Notes: a model not told the origin generated them from the sequence alone. A stretch of DNA of 64,000 nt from Prevotella sp. (GCA_017557405.1 JAFYYV010000001.1:78079-142078); one strand, 5' to 3'. Shown: positions 8,869 through 18,155, numbered from the stretch's first letter. Made by a program: numbers and translations.

Positions 8869-9525
8869 ATGAAAACCATCAATCTCAGTGAACAAAACAC
8901 GGTCATGAACCTGTACCTTGCCGAACTGCGCGACAAGAAGTACCAACAAAACCGTCTGCTCTTCCGCAACAACATCCAGCGTATCGGCCAGATAATGGCC
9001 TACGAGATTTCGAAGACGCTCGCATATAAGAAAAAGACCATCACTACCCCACTAGGCACTATCGACATCCCTCTACCCAAAGACGATGTTGTGGTGGCCA
9101 CTGTGCTACGTGCTGGTCTTCCCTTCCATGAGGGATTCCTCGATGTCTTCGACCACGCTGCCAGCGCCTTCGTGTCAGCCTACCGCATGTACACCAACCG
9201 CGAACATACAGAGGTCGGCGTGCATACGGAATACATGGCCACTCCGAGCACGAAAGGTCGCACACTCATCATTGCCGACCCCATGTTGGCCACAGGTGGT
9301 TCTATGGCCGCCAGCTACGAGGCACTTGTAAAAACGGGTAAACCAGCCAATGTTCATGTTGCGTGTGTCATCGCCGCCCCCGAAGGTGTGGAAGTGCTCA
9401 ACCAAACACTCCCCGAAGACGCCACCCTCTGGTGTGCCGCCATCGACCCCGGCATGAACCAACACAAATACATCGTCCCTGGTTTCGGTGATTGCGGTGA
9501 CCTCTGCTACGGAGAAAAATTATAA
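8869..9525 (+). CDS. upp: Uracil phosphoribosyltransferase
   Basis: Pyrimidine salvage enzyme: uracil + PRPP gives UMP + PPi, in the cytosol. The PRPP-binding loop ADPMLATGGS and the C-terminal uracil-binding part ending GDCGDLCYG are typical, and 218 residues is about the family length. The start is the ATG at 8869, downstream of a clear promoter. It stands alone, divergent from pckA, and is followed by a strong terminator. Confidence 0.95.
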   Translation: MKTINLSEQNTVMNLYLAELRDKKYQQNRLLFRNNIQRIGQIMAYEISKTLAYKKKTITTPLGTIDIPLPKDDVVVATVLRAGLPFHEGFLDVFDHAASAFVSAYRMYTNREHTEVGVHTEYMATPSTKGRTLIIADPMLATGGSMAASYEALVKTGKPANVHVACVIAAPEGVEVLNQTLPEDATLWCAAIDPGMNQHKYIVPGFGDCGDLCYGEKL

Positions 9526-9606
9526 TACATAAAAAGTGAGTGAGGGGCACTATTACCAATAGTACATAAATGTACTTGTTGGCAGTCGCATACACTCATT
9601 CAAAAG

Positions 9607-9651
9607 AAAAGGAGCCTGCAACCTCTTTTACTGAGGTCACAGGCTCCTTTT
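9607..9651. terminator. Bidirectional terminator hairpin
   Basis: AAAAGGAGCCTG (9607-9618) pairs with CAGGCTCCTTTT (9640-9651), with ACCTC/GAGGT pairing inside. It lies between two convergent genes. Confidence 0.85.
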
Positions 9652-9691
9652 AATATATAGGCATTAAGTTCTTTACTTGCCTTTCAGGGAG

Positions 9692-9898
9692 TTACTCCCA
9701 AGGATTCACAAGGTTACTGGGATCGAAGATTTCGCCCAAGGTCTCGTGCATCTCTTGCTCTTCTTCGAAACGAATCTCCATTTCCTTGGCGTCACCCGTG
9801 TTATAAGGGTTTGATCCGGCCTCTTCTCCCCACAGGAGTTTATCTTTGCAGCGAACTACTACTACTTCCGCTTGCGGCTTTTGATATAATTTCTTCAT
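9692..9898 (-). CDS. Small acidic protein of unknown function (68 residues)
   Basis: Not recognised. It begins with a short basic-hydrophobic stretch (MKKLYQKPQAEVVVV), then becomes acidic, and ends NPWE. No signal peptide or known motif is visible. It lies 21 bp after the large secreted protein on the same strand, so it is probably co-transcribed. AGGAGG sits 9 nt before the ATG, an unusually good Shine-Dalgarno for this phylum, which supports both the start and its being translated. Short proteins of this style are common in Prevotella, but I know no role for them. Confidence 0.65.
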   Translation of the reverse strand: MKKLYQKPQAEVVVVRCKDKLLWGEEAGSNPYNTGDAKEMEIRFEEEQEMHETLGEIFDPSNLVNPWE

Positions 9899-9907
9899 AA
9901 GTCGATT

Positions 9908-9913
9908 CCTCCT
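9908..9913 (-). promoter_or_regulatory. Strong Shine-Dalgarno for the 68-residue protein
   Basis: AGGAGG on the minus strand, 9 nt upstream of the ATG at 9898. Most genes in this window lack such a site. Confidence 0.6.
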
Positions 9914-9919
9914 GTTTAA

Positions 9920-12900
9920 TTATTTGACAATCACTTTCACATTATTAATCATATAGATGCCTGCGGGCAAGTTCACGGTCTTTGTATCGCCAGCCTCAAG
10001 AGCTATGCGCTTCGAATTGACACCACTCACCGTATAGATGTTCACATCTTGCGAACGTGATGCCGACATCGTCACGATTCCCTTACCAGTCTTCACAATC
10101 AAGTCGGCCTCTGCAGCATTTGCAATATCAGTCGGTACACTGTTGTTGTTAGGACTATCGAACGAAATGTCGAACCACTGCATGCGCTTAGCACCATTTC
10201 CACCCGTCTTCACGTATGTATAAACTCCGCGGAATGGATAGATATAGAGGTATCGATTTTCATTTCCATCTTTATCTTTCAAACTCAGTGTATGGAGATC
10301 CAAATACTTGTTATTGGCAAAGTAGAACACGTCTTCTCCGATTTCTTTCCCAGTATTATCCTTAGCTGCACGATCAAACTTGGCACCCGAGAATGTTGCC
10401 TTGTTTGTGAACGCGTAGGTTGCCGAGCCATACTTTACACCAACAGTACCATCGTCAGAGTGGAGCCAACCAGTACCTGTAGGATTGTTTTCTCCCTCAA
10501 TATTCGTGGCAATAATCTTCGTACCTTTTTCTGCGACAACGAACGAGAAATCATCATCTTCACCAGCACTTGTCGTTTCCACCTTAATCATGTATGGCGT
10601 GTTAGCCTCAGTCGTTGTGTTATTAATGAGTGGGGTGAAATATGCCGTTCCATAATCTACTCCCGCTTTCTCATCTTTCATGTCAATTACATTTCCATCT
10701 GCATCGTACGCACTCATAATATTTACCGAGAATTTGGCAACTGGTGTTTCGGAAGGATTCGTGTGCATACCATTAGTTTTGTCTAAACTCAACGCAAATG
10801 GTAGCATAATCGTAGCGAACTTAGCCTGACCATTCATAGCGTCAGAAATCTTACGCTCATAAGTAACCGTATTAGCAGGGTCAATCTGAATGTCGTACTT
10901 CGAATAGAATGGCTGCTGGTCGGTCAGCACAATGTCTTTTGCAGCACGGAACGAATTGATCTCTGGTTCATAGAAGGCAAAGTTGTCGAGCTTGGTAGAA
11001 ACAGCTGAAGGCAGGTATATCAATGCGTTTGTTCCCAGACCATTCATCAGATTCTCAAGAGTTGCAGGTACAGGCTGACCATCCTGGGTCTTGATATAGT
11101 TGTAAATACCAATAAGATCGCTACCATCGATATAGAGTATCTGGTCTTTGGATGTCGGCACGGTGCCTGTAGGATTAGCCTTTTCTGCAGTAATTGCAGC
11201 GGTAATAGCATCCTCTATTTCCTTAACGGTCAGATAACCTATAGCGAAATCACCAATCTGTCCATTGTCGAGTATCTCTTTTGTTTTAAGCTTCAAACCA
11301 AACTGGGCTTTCTCGCCCTTCACTTCTTTGCCATCTTCATCTTCTGTGATATAGAGGGCGCTATCGTAAACCTTTGTCCATTCAAGCGCAGGAGAGTAGG
11401 ACTTTGCAATTGCCTTCACATCCATACGATAGAAAGCATAGAAGCGGTGTTGCCAATTAGTTGTAGGCGCAATGTTATAACGGGTTTCGTCAGCAGTGAA
11501 CACGAAGAACGAATCTACCTTTTGAGTTCCACTACCAGCAATCACATGGCAACTGTCAAACTTTGCTATTGCGGGATTTGAACCATCAGGGTTAGGATAG
11601 TTAGAAAGATATTTGGTTACAGAGAATGGGTATTCCTCAAGGTAAGCAGATGTTTGTGAAAGAGTTCCTCCCAAGTCTTCTGCATTGTTGAATTTATAAC
11701 GAACGTTACCTGCAGTTGCGGTGGTTACTTTGTTCGTATAACTTGCATCGGGATCATAGTCGTCATCGTACAATCCACCATTTACTGGCCAGTTCGCAGC
11801 TTCTTTTGCATCCATACCTAACTCTATAAGTTGTGCTTTCGTCCTTTGGTTTCCACTATAGAGTTTGAAATAATCAGAGGTTACGAAACTATAGCGGGAG
11901 TTTGTTATGCTCGCAGTCTCGCCCCAATAGGTCTTGTCACCATAATTGCTATATAAGTCAGAGAAACTAATATCCATCTTTTGGCCGACCAAATCGCTTG
12001 GAACATAGAAGATAAACGAGCCTCCACTCACCGAGAAGTCACTGGCAGTAAATGTCTGTGACATTTGCAGTTCTTTAGGAAGATTCTTACATTCAACCTT
12101 CATATTATTGATATAAGGATTCAAAGCCTGCAGTTTCAAAGTAATCAACAACAAAGCCTTTTCGCCTTCACCCAGACCTGAGATAGAGAACTTGATGGCG
12201 TCATTATTCAGGTTTTCCAACTCAACATAGTTTTCATTGCTTTTAGCTTTGGCCTCAGTCACTTGGACGCTCTTGCTTGCATCGATAGTCTCTCCCGTCT
12301 TCTGATCCCATATATTCAAGGTATAGGTTCCAGGTTTAAATTCACATGTAGTGACAGGATGGCCTCCCGCCCGATATTCACTGTAAGGTAAATAATTCAG
12401 CGCATCTTTCACCACCTGGGGCGAACCTGTGGGGACTCCACTTGCATTCACTACAGCCTGCAAATTGTAATAATTCATTCCATCACTATAGTAATAGATA
12501 TTTCCGCCATCTGCAGTCCGCAAATTCCATCTAGAGGTGGCATCGGTAGCCCAACTCAGAGTACGAGTGTCTCCAGTACCATTACATGAAAGATATCTAC
12601 GGTTGTTGGCATTATAGTAAATGTTACCATCGTCGTCCATATGCCACACAGGACGGTTGTTGGCGTTATTGTACGTAGCGAATTCAAGGTTTTCACCCAA
12701 ATAATAATATGTAGTCTCTGATCCGTTAGAAGTTGTTCTAACGCGTTTGTATACAATATAGAATCCATCGGGAATCGTCTTTGTAATATCGACTTTATCC
12801 TTCCAAAGATATTCTATCTTGGCACCTACGATTCTATAGCCAATAGGAGCTTCCAAACCTGATGAACCATGGACGGTGATAGGTGGTTCCACATAATAAA

Positions 12901-14065
12901 CATCGTTTTCAAAAGCGAACAAACTATCCGCATCTTCCCCTTCACCAAAGATGACAGGGTAAATATGTGCGTCGATGTCTCCTTCATCATCAGATGTCAA
13001 CTCATAAGGCACACCATCTTGAACAGCCCGCTCTTGATAAATATAAGTATAGGCATTAAGATCTGTCACATTTCGGAAATCATAAGAGAAGGCTGTGTAA
13101 TCATCATCTCCTTCATGACCCTCCTGTGTCAACATTGACATCTTGCCAATGTCAATCTTGTTCGTTGGGAATGTATATGAAACCACCCTTCTGGCGTGGT
13201 CAACATCAGATGGCTTTGCAGATGCATCGAAAGTTCCTTCAGCCGTGAAAAAAATGTGGAACGACTTAATGGAAATACCATAGTGCGTGAAATTTTTCAC
13301 AAGTCTGAAATAGAGCTGGTTAGTCCCTTCAATGTTGTGGCGCGAGATCTTGAATTCCTTATTGGTATCTGCTGTCGTAGCATCAATATCGATATCATTG
13401 CCATTTCTTGCAGCAGCTAGGGTGTCGGTTCCTATATCGGCCGGTTCTATAAGTCTGCAATTATTGAGATTGTATGAACTCTGAGTTACCGGGCTATTCG
13501 TTCCGTCATTGCTCCATTTGGTCGTTTCATAGAAACGCATGGTGCCATATCGAGCACCAGAAGCCAACTCGTTATCGTCCTGATTACCATTCAAATGATG
13601 AAAACCACTGTGACCGCTTATGGTTTTGCCAGGAGCGTAATCCACACCAACCAAGTTATTGACCAAGACAAGGTCGTAACCCGTGATACGATAGCCTTTT
13701 GGCAAAGAGACAACCAAGAACGACGGTCTGCGACCTCCTACGAGAGTCAGCATCCCATCGCGTTCACCTATCACAGTTGACGGTTGTGAAATTTCTCCAG
13801 ATTCAGTAATACCATCGCGGTCGGTTCCTGTCATCGACAAAGCCAACTGCTCATGACGCCACAAAGCACCTAAACCGAGAATAAAACCAGAGTCATCGGC
13901 AGATGACACTGAGGTCACCACGCTACCCGATCCGGGTCTGATATACACATCCTGTGCCATCGCAGGAGCTGCGCCTAGTAGAAATGCTACAAGCGCAAGA
14001 ATCGTCGCGAAGAATCTGCCTCGCAACGAATGTAAATGATAAATAGTTTTCACCTTTTTCATCAT
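9920..14065 (-). CDS. Large secreted protein with T9SS-like C-terminal tail (1381 residues)
   Basis: Exported protein of unknown function. The N-terminus has a long signal peptide ending APAMAQ (cleavage near residue 38). The body is rich in Asn, Asp, Tyr and Thr and looks beta-rich; I recognise no catalytic motif. The last 70 residues (IYTVSG ... LPAGIYMINNVKVIVK) resemble the C-terminal sorting or anchoring domain of type IX secretion cargo, so surface display is inferred. Base composition is lower in GC than its neighbours. On its minus strand a -7 box (TACTTTTG, 14190-14197) gives a leader of about 120 nt. A small gene follows in the same transcript. Confidence 0.75.
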   Translation of the reverse strand: MMKKVKTIYHLHSLRGRFFATILALVAFLLGAAPAMAQDVYIRPGSGSVVTSVSSADDSGFILGLGALWRHEQLALSMTGTDRDGITESGEISQPSTVIGERDGMLTLVGGRRPSFLVVSLPKGYRITGYDLVLVNNLVGVDYAPGKTISGHSGFHHLNGNQDDNELASGARYGTMRFYETTKWSNDGTNSPVTQSSYNLNNCRLIEPADIGTDTLAAARNGNDIDIDATTADTNKEFKISRHNIEGTNQLYFRLVKNFTHYGISIKSFHIFFTAEGTFDASAKPSDVDHARRVVSYTFPTNKIDIGKMSMLTQEGHEGDDDYTAFSYDFRNVTDLNAYTYIYQERAVQDGVPYELTSDDEGDIDAHIYPVIFGEGEDADSLFAFENDVYYVEPPITVHGSSGLEAPIGYRIVGAKIEYLWKDKVDITKTIPDGFYIVYKRVRTTSNGSETTYYYLGENLEFATYNNANNRPVWHMDDDGNIYYNANNRRYLSCNGTGDTRTLSWATDATSRWNLRTADGGNIYYYSDGMNYYNLQAVVNASGVPTGSPQVVKDALNYLPYSEYRAGGHPVTTCEFKPGTYTLNIWDQKTGETIDASKSVQVTEAKAKSNENYVELENLNNDAIKFSISGLGEGEKALLLITLKLQALNPYINNMKVECKNLPKELQMSQTFTASDFSVSGGSFIFYVPSDLVGQKMDISFSDLYSNYGDKTYWGETASITNSRYSFVTSDYFKLYSGNQRTKAQLIELGMDAKEAANWPVNGGLYDDDYDPDASYTNKVTTATAGNVRYKFNNAEDLGGTLSQTSAYLEEYPFSVTKYLSNYPNPDGSNPAIAKFDSCHVIAGSGTQKVDSFFVFTADETRYNIAPTTNWQHRFYAFYRMDVKAIAKSYSPALEWTKVYDSALYITEDEDGKEVKGEKAQFGLKLKTKEILDNGQIGDFAIGYLTVKEIEDAITAAITAEKANPTGTVPTSKDQILYIDGSDLIGIYNYIKTQDGQPVPATLENLMNGLGTNALIYLPSAVSTKLDNFAFYEPEINSFRAAKDIVLTDQQPFYSKYDIQIDPANTVTYERKISDAMNGQAKFATIMLPFALSLDKTNGMHTNPSETPVAKFSVNIMSAYDADGNVIDMKDEKAGVDYGTAYFTPLINNTTTEANTPYMIKVETTSAGEDDDFSFVVAEKGTKIIATNIEGENNPTGTGWLHSDDGTVGVKYGSATYAFTNKATFSGAKFDRAAKDNTGKEIGEDVFYFANNKYLDLHTLSLKDKDGNENRYLYIYPFRGVYTYVKTGGNGAKRMQWFDISFDSPNNNSVPTDIANAAEADLIVKTGKGIVTMSASRSQDVNIYTVSGVNSKRIALEAGDTKTVNLPAGIYMINNVKVIVK

Positions 14066-14189
14066 AATTATTTTTTTAGTTTTACTTATATTTTCGTTTA
14101 TGTTCTGACTTTGTCTAGGATGTTCAATTCAAGTGTCCCCTACGGAGTGGTTGCCGCGCGGACGTGGTTACACAATATATATTGTCGGG

Positions 14190-14197
14190 CAAAAGTA
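14190..14197 (-). promoter_or_regulatory. -7 box for the 1381-residue protein
   Basis: TACTTTTG on the minus strand, with CTTG about 20 bp upstream as a weak -33. The resulting leader has G/C-rich complementary segments (GUCC/GGAC) that could form a hairpin. Confidence 0.5.
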
Positions 14198-14377
14198 ACA
14201 AAAAAAATAATACCATGCAAGAAATTTTCACTTTTTCGTTCAAATTTGTATCATTTTTTTTGTTTTTATCATTAAAACGAGCAATTTTTGTATAAATACA
14301 CACGTTTTTTGTGATTATTTAACTGTTGAAGTATCTAAAAGAATATAAGGGAAAGAACCACAAAAACCTTAAAAACA

Positions 14378-14500
14378 CTTTTCTGTTGTTTATGAGTCTT
14401 CCCTCATACGTTTTCAATTCGTGCACCAGTTAATTCAAGTGAACTTGTCTCTCTGCCAACACGAATCGCAAACAGCCTTGCGGCTTAAACAACAGAAAAG
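14378..14500. ncRNA. Candidate structured RNA, multi-branch fold
   Basis: A perfect 14-bp closing stem (14378-14391 with 14487-14500) encloses three hairpins: TATGAG/CTCATA (14391-14408), ATTCGTG/CACGAAT (14417-14466, with CAAG/CTTG inside) and AGCC/GGCT (14474-14485). Almost the whole 123 nt can pair. The promoter of the downstream nuclease (14744-14775) lies beyond it, so it is not that gene's leader. The coding strand cannot be told from the fold. I do not recognise it as 6S, SRP, tmRNA, RNase P or a known riboswitch. Confidence 0.45.
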
Positions 14501-14509
14501 AAAAACTGT

Positions 14510-14667
14510 GAAAACCGCAAATCGCTTAGCAAGAGCAACTTATATTAAGGCACAGCGGTTTTTCAGCGCGGAGTGCAAGGTTTTCCCACCATGACGACTG
14601 AGTTTTGGGACAAAACTGTGATGGGATTCCAGTCTGTGCAAGAGCTTGTTCTTAAGCACAAGGCTGG
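14510..14667. other. Further hairpins next to the structured RNA candidate
   Basis: AAAACCGC/GCGGTTTT (14511-14518 with 14555-14562), AGTTTTG/CAAAACT (14601-14617) and CCAG..GTGC/GCAC..CTGG (14629-14667). They could be further domains of the same RNA or terminators. No reading frame of interest is present. Confidence 0.4.
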
Positions 14668-14743
14668 AAGAACAGAACGTTGACCAAGGGTCTCAGTCTT
14701 CACGAGTGGGGTTTTTGTGGTTTTCTTGATTTTCTAGCAAATA

Positions 14744-14775
14744 TTTGCCGTTTTGTGTTTTTTTCATTACTTTTG
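14744..14775 (+). promoter_or_regulatory. Promoter of the secreted nuclease gene
   Basis: TTTG (14744-14747), 20 bp, then TACTTTTG (14768-14775). The expected transcript begins about 15 nt before the ATG at 14797 and rules out the longer frame from 14680. Confidence 0.7.
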
Positions 14776-14796
14776 CACACTGAACTAAAAACAACG

Positions 14797-16563
14797 ATGA
14801 TGACAAAACGATTGATATCAACTGTCTATATGCTCACGATGGCCGTGGCGCTTTCGTGGGCACAGCCCAACAACACAGGCTCGTATTATGCGGCTGCCAA
14901 CGGGAAGAAAGGTTCAGAGCTAAAAACGGCTATGTGTGGTATCATCAATGGAAAATACAAAGGCACACAATTCAAACAGATTGCATACGGTTCAGGATAT
15001 TTGAATGGTGTCTGGGGTGCATTTGCGACAACGGATGTGCTTGATGATGGAACGACCATTCGTGACCGTTATTCGAATATTACTCATTACACTGTTGGCG
15101 ATGACCAAGGCTCGAGCAGCGCTACGGAAGGGACTGGAGGCTACAATCGCGAACATTCTTTTCCTAAAAGTTGGTTTGGTGGCAGTACGAATATAGGCCC
15201 AGGTACTGATTTGCATCATATTTATCCGACCGATGTAATGGTGAATAGTCATCGTGGCAATCTTCCATACGGCGAAAACAACGGTGAATCGTGGAAATCG
15301 AGCGGTGGATATAGCAAGGTGGGCGCTTGCACATACAGTGGATTCACTAATGATTGTTTCGAACCTGCCAATGAATGGAAGGGCGATTTCGCACGTGCTT
15401 ATTTTTACATGGTGACGTGTTATGAGTCGGATCAACCCTCGTGGTCGAGCGAGATGCTGAGCAAAAACACCTATCCGAGTTTCAAGACATGGGCTTTGAA
15501 CTTGCTGTTGAAATGGGCACGTCAAGACCCTGTTAGCGACATTGAGATTGCCCGTAACGAAGCCGTTTGCGCCATTCAGCGCAACCGCAACCCATTTATC
15601 GATTACCCAGGATTGGAGGAGTATATTTGGGGAACGATGACAAATGTTGAGTTTGATTATACGAATGGGCAAGTCACTTATATTGCGACTCCGACGTTCT
15701 CACCTGCTGGTGGCACTTACACAACGACACAGAGCGTCACATTGGCATGTGCAACCAATGGTGCAAGCATCTATTACACCACGGATGGCACGACTCCGTC
15801 TGCATCGAGCACTTTGTATGAGGGCGCTATCACTATCAGTACGACTACCACCCTGAAAGTCATTGCCATCAAGGACGGTGTTTCGAGCGAAGTGGTCGAG
15901 GCTACCTATACCATCCAACCAGAAACGCCAATTCCTAGTGACAACATATTGGTTTGGGAGAGTTTCAGTGGATATACCTCGTCTTCAGATGGAAGTCAAG
16001 AAATAAATTCATCGAATGACAAATTGGATTACAAGTCATGGACGACAATAACCAAAGTCTACTTTGGACAAAATGGTTGTGGTAAGTTGGGTAGCAGTTC
16101 GGCAGCTGGCTCAATGGAAGCAACAGGTATTCAACTTTCTGGAAATGGTGTACTGACATTCAAGGTGAAGAAATATGGCAGTGATACTGGCAAATTGAAT
16201 GTCACTATTACAGGCGCAACGGCAACAGGCGACCTAACCGTATCACCCCAGAGCGATTGGACGGAATACACTATCAACTTGACAAACGCCGACGGCAATG
16301 TAGGGATTGCATTTGCCACTTCGAGCAAACGAGCCTATATCGATGACATTAAACTAGTTTCTGCCAACCTCCCAGGCGATGTGAACAACGACGGATCCAT
16401 CAATGTCACCGACGTGACAGCTTTGGTGAACATCATTCTTGGCAAAGACAGCACTGTTCCTTACAATCGCGTGGCCGCCGACGTGAACGGTGACGGATTC
16501 ATCGACGTTACTGACGTGACGCAATTAGTCAATATGGTTCTTGCTGGAGGCAATAGCAACTAA
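14797..16563 (+). CDS. Secreted endonuclease I family protein with CHB_HEX_C and dockerin-like domains
   Basis: Extracellular or surface DNase-type enzyme, 588 residues. A signal peptide (ends ALSWAQ) is followed by a His-Me-finger endonuclease I domain: NREHSFPKSW near residue 117 and DLHHIYPTD...RGNLPYGE near 138-160. Then come a chitobiase/hexosaminidase C-terminal-like beta domain (about 305-375, YYTTDGTTP), a jelly-roll-like stretch, and a two-repeat dockerin-like module (about 527-588) with Ca-binding loops DVNNDGSIN and DVNGDGFID. The start is set by the promoter at 14744-14775. A DNA repair gene begins 5 nt after the stop. Confidence 0.87.
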   Translation: MMTKRLISTVYMLTMAVALSWAQPNNTGSYYAAANGKKGSELKTAMCGIINGKYKGTQFKQIAYGSGYLNGVWGAFATTDVLDDGTTIRDRYSNITHYTVGDDQGSSSATEGTGGYNREHSFPKSWFGGSTNIGPGTDLHHIYPTDVMVNSHRGNLPYGENNGESWKSSGGYSKVGACTYSGFTNDCFEPANEWKGDFARAYFYMVTCYESDQPSWSSEMLSKNTYPSFKTWALNLLLKWARQDPVSDIEIARNEAVCAIQRNRNPFIDYPGLEEYIWGTMTNVEFDYTNGQVTYIATPTFSPAGGTYTTTQSVTLACATNGASIYYTTDGTTPSASSTLYEGAITISTTTTLKVIAIKDGVSSEVVEATYTIQPETPIPSDNILVWESFSGYTSSSDGSQEINSSNDKLDYKSWTTITKVYFGQNGCGKLGSSSAAGSMEATGIQLSGNGVLTFKVKKYGSDTGKLNVTITGATATGDLTVSPQSDWTEYTINLTNADGNVGIAFATSSKRAYIDDIKLVSANLPGDVNNDGSINVTDVTALVNIILGKDSTVPYNRVAADVNGDGFIDVTDVTQLVNMVLAGGNSN

Positions 16564-16568
16564 ACGCA

Positions 16569-17324
16569 ATGGTTGACATGAAAACGCTGACAACAGCACA
16601 AGAAATCATCGCCCACATGGAGGCGATGCGCAACGAAAAGCAACGCGAGATATTGATGCGGTTTTTCAAGACGGCACCAGGCGAATATGGCCATGGTGGT
16701 GAATTCTTGGGAATAAAGGTGCCACAAACGCGGGAAGTGGTGAAGATGGTCGATGAAACCATTGATTTGGGCGAGATACACCAGCTTTTGATGAGCCAAT
16801 GGCACGAGGTGCGTCTATGCGGTTTCCTGCTTTTGGTTTCAAAGTTTGAGAAATCTGCCAAACGTAAGTTGGTGAACGATGAGAAAGCGATAAAAAATCG
16901 CGATGAAATCGTGAATTTTTATCTAAAACATGGCCAGCAAGCCAACAACTGGGACTTGGTGGATTTGTCCTCTCCAAAGATATTAGGACATTGGTTGTTG
17001 CTGCCCACAGAATTGGGTGACAAGATGAAAATCATGGACGATTTGGCGGATAGCGACAACCTATGGTTACAACGCATTGGTATGGTGGCTACGTGGAGGA
17101 CTTCGAAGGGAGGCGACCCGTCGTGGTGCCTACGTTATGCAGAGAAACATCTTCATCACAAGCACGACTTGATGCACAAGGCTGTGGGTTGGATGCTTCG
17201 CGAGATGGGCAAGCGCGTCAGTGAAGACCTGCTCCGCGCCTTCCTGCAAGAACACGCCCATGAAATGCCTCGCACGATGTTTCGGTACGCGAATGAGAAA
17301 TTAAATTGGAAGCCTCACCCCTAA
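16569..17324 (+). CDS. AlkD-like DNA alkylation repair protein
   Basis: HEAT-like-repeat protein of the DNA alkylation repair (AlkC/AlkD) family; characterised AlkD enzymes excise N3- and N7-alkylpurines. Helical repeats run through the protein, with NNWDLVD (about residues 122-128) and DLMHKAVGWMLREMGK (about 194-209) as typical signatures. Start ATG at 16569 or 16578; the former is 5 nt from the previous stop, suggesting translational coupling. The last residues (KPHP) come from a CCTCACCCC repeat module that also ends the acyltransferase gene at 33005, so the native C-terminus may have been replaced. Confidence 0.85.
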   Translation: MVDMKTLTTAQEIIAHMEAMRNEKQREILMRFFKTAPGEYGHGGEFLGIKVPQTREVVKMVDETIDLGEIHQLLMSQWHEVRLCGFLLLVSKFEKSAKRKLVNDEKAIKNRDEIVNFYLKHGQQANNWDLVDLSSPKILGHWLLLPTELGDKMKIMDDLADSDNLWLQRIGMVATWRTSKGGDPSWCLRYAEKHLHHKHDLMHKAVGWMLREMGKRVSEDLLRAFLQEHAHEMPRTMFRYANEKLNWKPHP

Positions 17325-17333
17325 CCCCTCCTT
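17311..17333 (+). repeat. CCTCACCCC-type module at a gene 3' end (copy 1)
   Basis: GCCTCACCCCTAACCCCTCC supplies the last codons and stop of the AlkD-like gene. A near-identical module ends the gene at 33005. Confidence 0.7.
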
Positions 17334-17352
17334 CCCGAGCAGAGCTCAAGCG

Positions 17353-17520
17353 GAAAGGAAGTTAAAAGGAAGTTAAAAGGAAGTTAAAGGGACAATAGCC
17401 CAATTTGTAAATCAATTGTACATCGTAAATTGTCAAATTGTAAATTGCTCACGCTCCCAAACTCCTATTAAAAGCATACGTCCCTTTAGACCCTTCCACT
17501 TCCCTTTAAACTCTTTACGC
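17353..17520. repeat. Long inverted repeat, family copy B, with AATTG module in the loop
   Basis: The left arm is a tandem of AAAAGGAAGTT words ending TAAAGGGAC (17354-17394). The right arm (17475-17520) is its imperfect reverse complement. The spacer holds an AATTG-rich stretch (17400-17447) that recurs at 33006-33060. Confidence 0.7.
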
Positions 17521-17546
17521 CTTTTCTGAATACCCTAAATAAAGAA

Positions 17547-17576
17547 GAAAGGCTGCGGAATTCCACAGCCTTTTTT
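17547..17576. terminator. Bidirectional terminator hairpin
   Basis: GGCTGCGGAA/TTCCACAGCC (17551-17570) is a near-perfect palindrome followed by T6 and preceded by an A-rich run. It lies between convergent genes. Confidence 0.85.
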
Positions 17577-17596
17577 CTTACCATAAAATTGTTTTC

Positions 17597-18052
17597 TTAC
17601 AAGTCTTCGGGCAATCCGAGTTCTTTCATCACTTCCTTGCCCCACTCTTCGTCTTCAACGACTTTCGTTCCGTTTTCGGTTCCTTTGGCAATCTCCGTGA
17701 ATTCGTCCATTAATTTCTCAATGCCCTCAAATTCCTTTTGTTTAGCTTGCAGTTCGCCGAGCATTTCAACAGCTTTTGCAGGATCGTCACCGACCTTCTC
17801 TTGCAAGCCCTGTAAGGTCTCCAACATGGGTTTCATGTTGACCAAGACATTGCGGAAGGCACTCTTCCACTCGTCCACACTCCATTTGGCACCATCGGCT
17901 TTGGCTTGTGCCACGATTTCCTCAAGACTTGGCACTGCTTTCTCTACTTTTTCAGCAACGTCTTTGGCTGCGTCAGCAGGAGCCTTTTCCTTACACGATG
18001 CCATGCCCAGCATGAGTGCCACGGCCAGCATTCCCATTAAGATTTTCTTCAT
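17597..18052 (-). CDS. Small lipoprotein of unknown function (151 residues)
   Basis: Signal peptide with lipobox LGMASC (Cys near residue 20). After it come Ala/Lys/Glu-rich helices with no recognised domain; the mature protein is acidic and probably alpha-helical. The start is the ATG at 18052 (MKKILMGMLAVAL); a longer frame upstream adds a non-signal extension across the divergent promoter region. It sits in the periplasm or outer membrane by its lipobox. Function unknown. Confidence 0.8.
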   Translation of the reverse strand: MKKILMGMLAVALMLGMASCKEKAPADAAKDVAEKVEKAVPSLEEIVAQAKADGAKWSVDEWKSAFRNVLVNMKPMLETLQGLQEKVGDDPAKAVEMLGELQAKQKEFEGIEKLMDEFTEIAKGTENGTKVVEDEEWGKEVMKELGLPEDL

Positions 18053-18155
18053 AGATTGTTGGTTTTTTAGTTGAACAAAAATATAAAATCGTGTCAAAAT
18101 TATAGAAAAAACTTGAGAAATGCAATAAAACAGCCAATTATTTGTATAGTTTTTG

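Noticed and set aside
14378-14667. Known housekeeping RNA (6S, SRP, tmRNA or RNase P)
   Set aside because: I looked for signature segments on both strands (for example the RNase P GAGGAAAGTCC core and a tmRNA-type tRNA end with CCA) and found none.
14680-14796. Longer N-terminus for the secreted nuclease starting at 14680
   Set aside because: A good promoter lies at 14744-14775, inside that extension, and the signal peptide starts at 14797.
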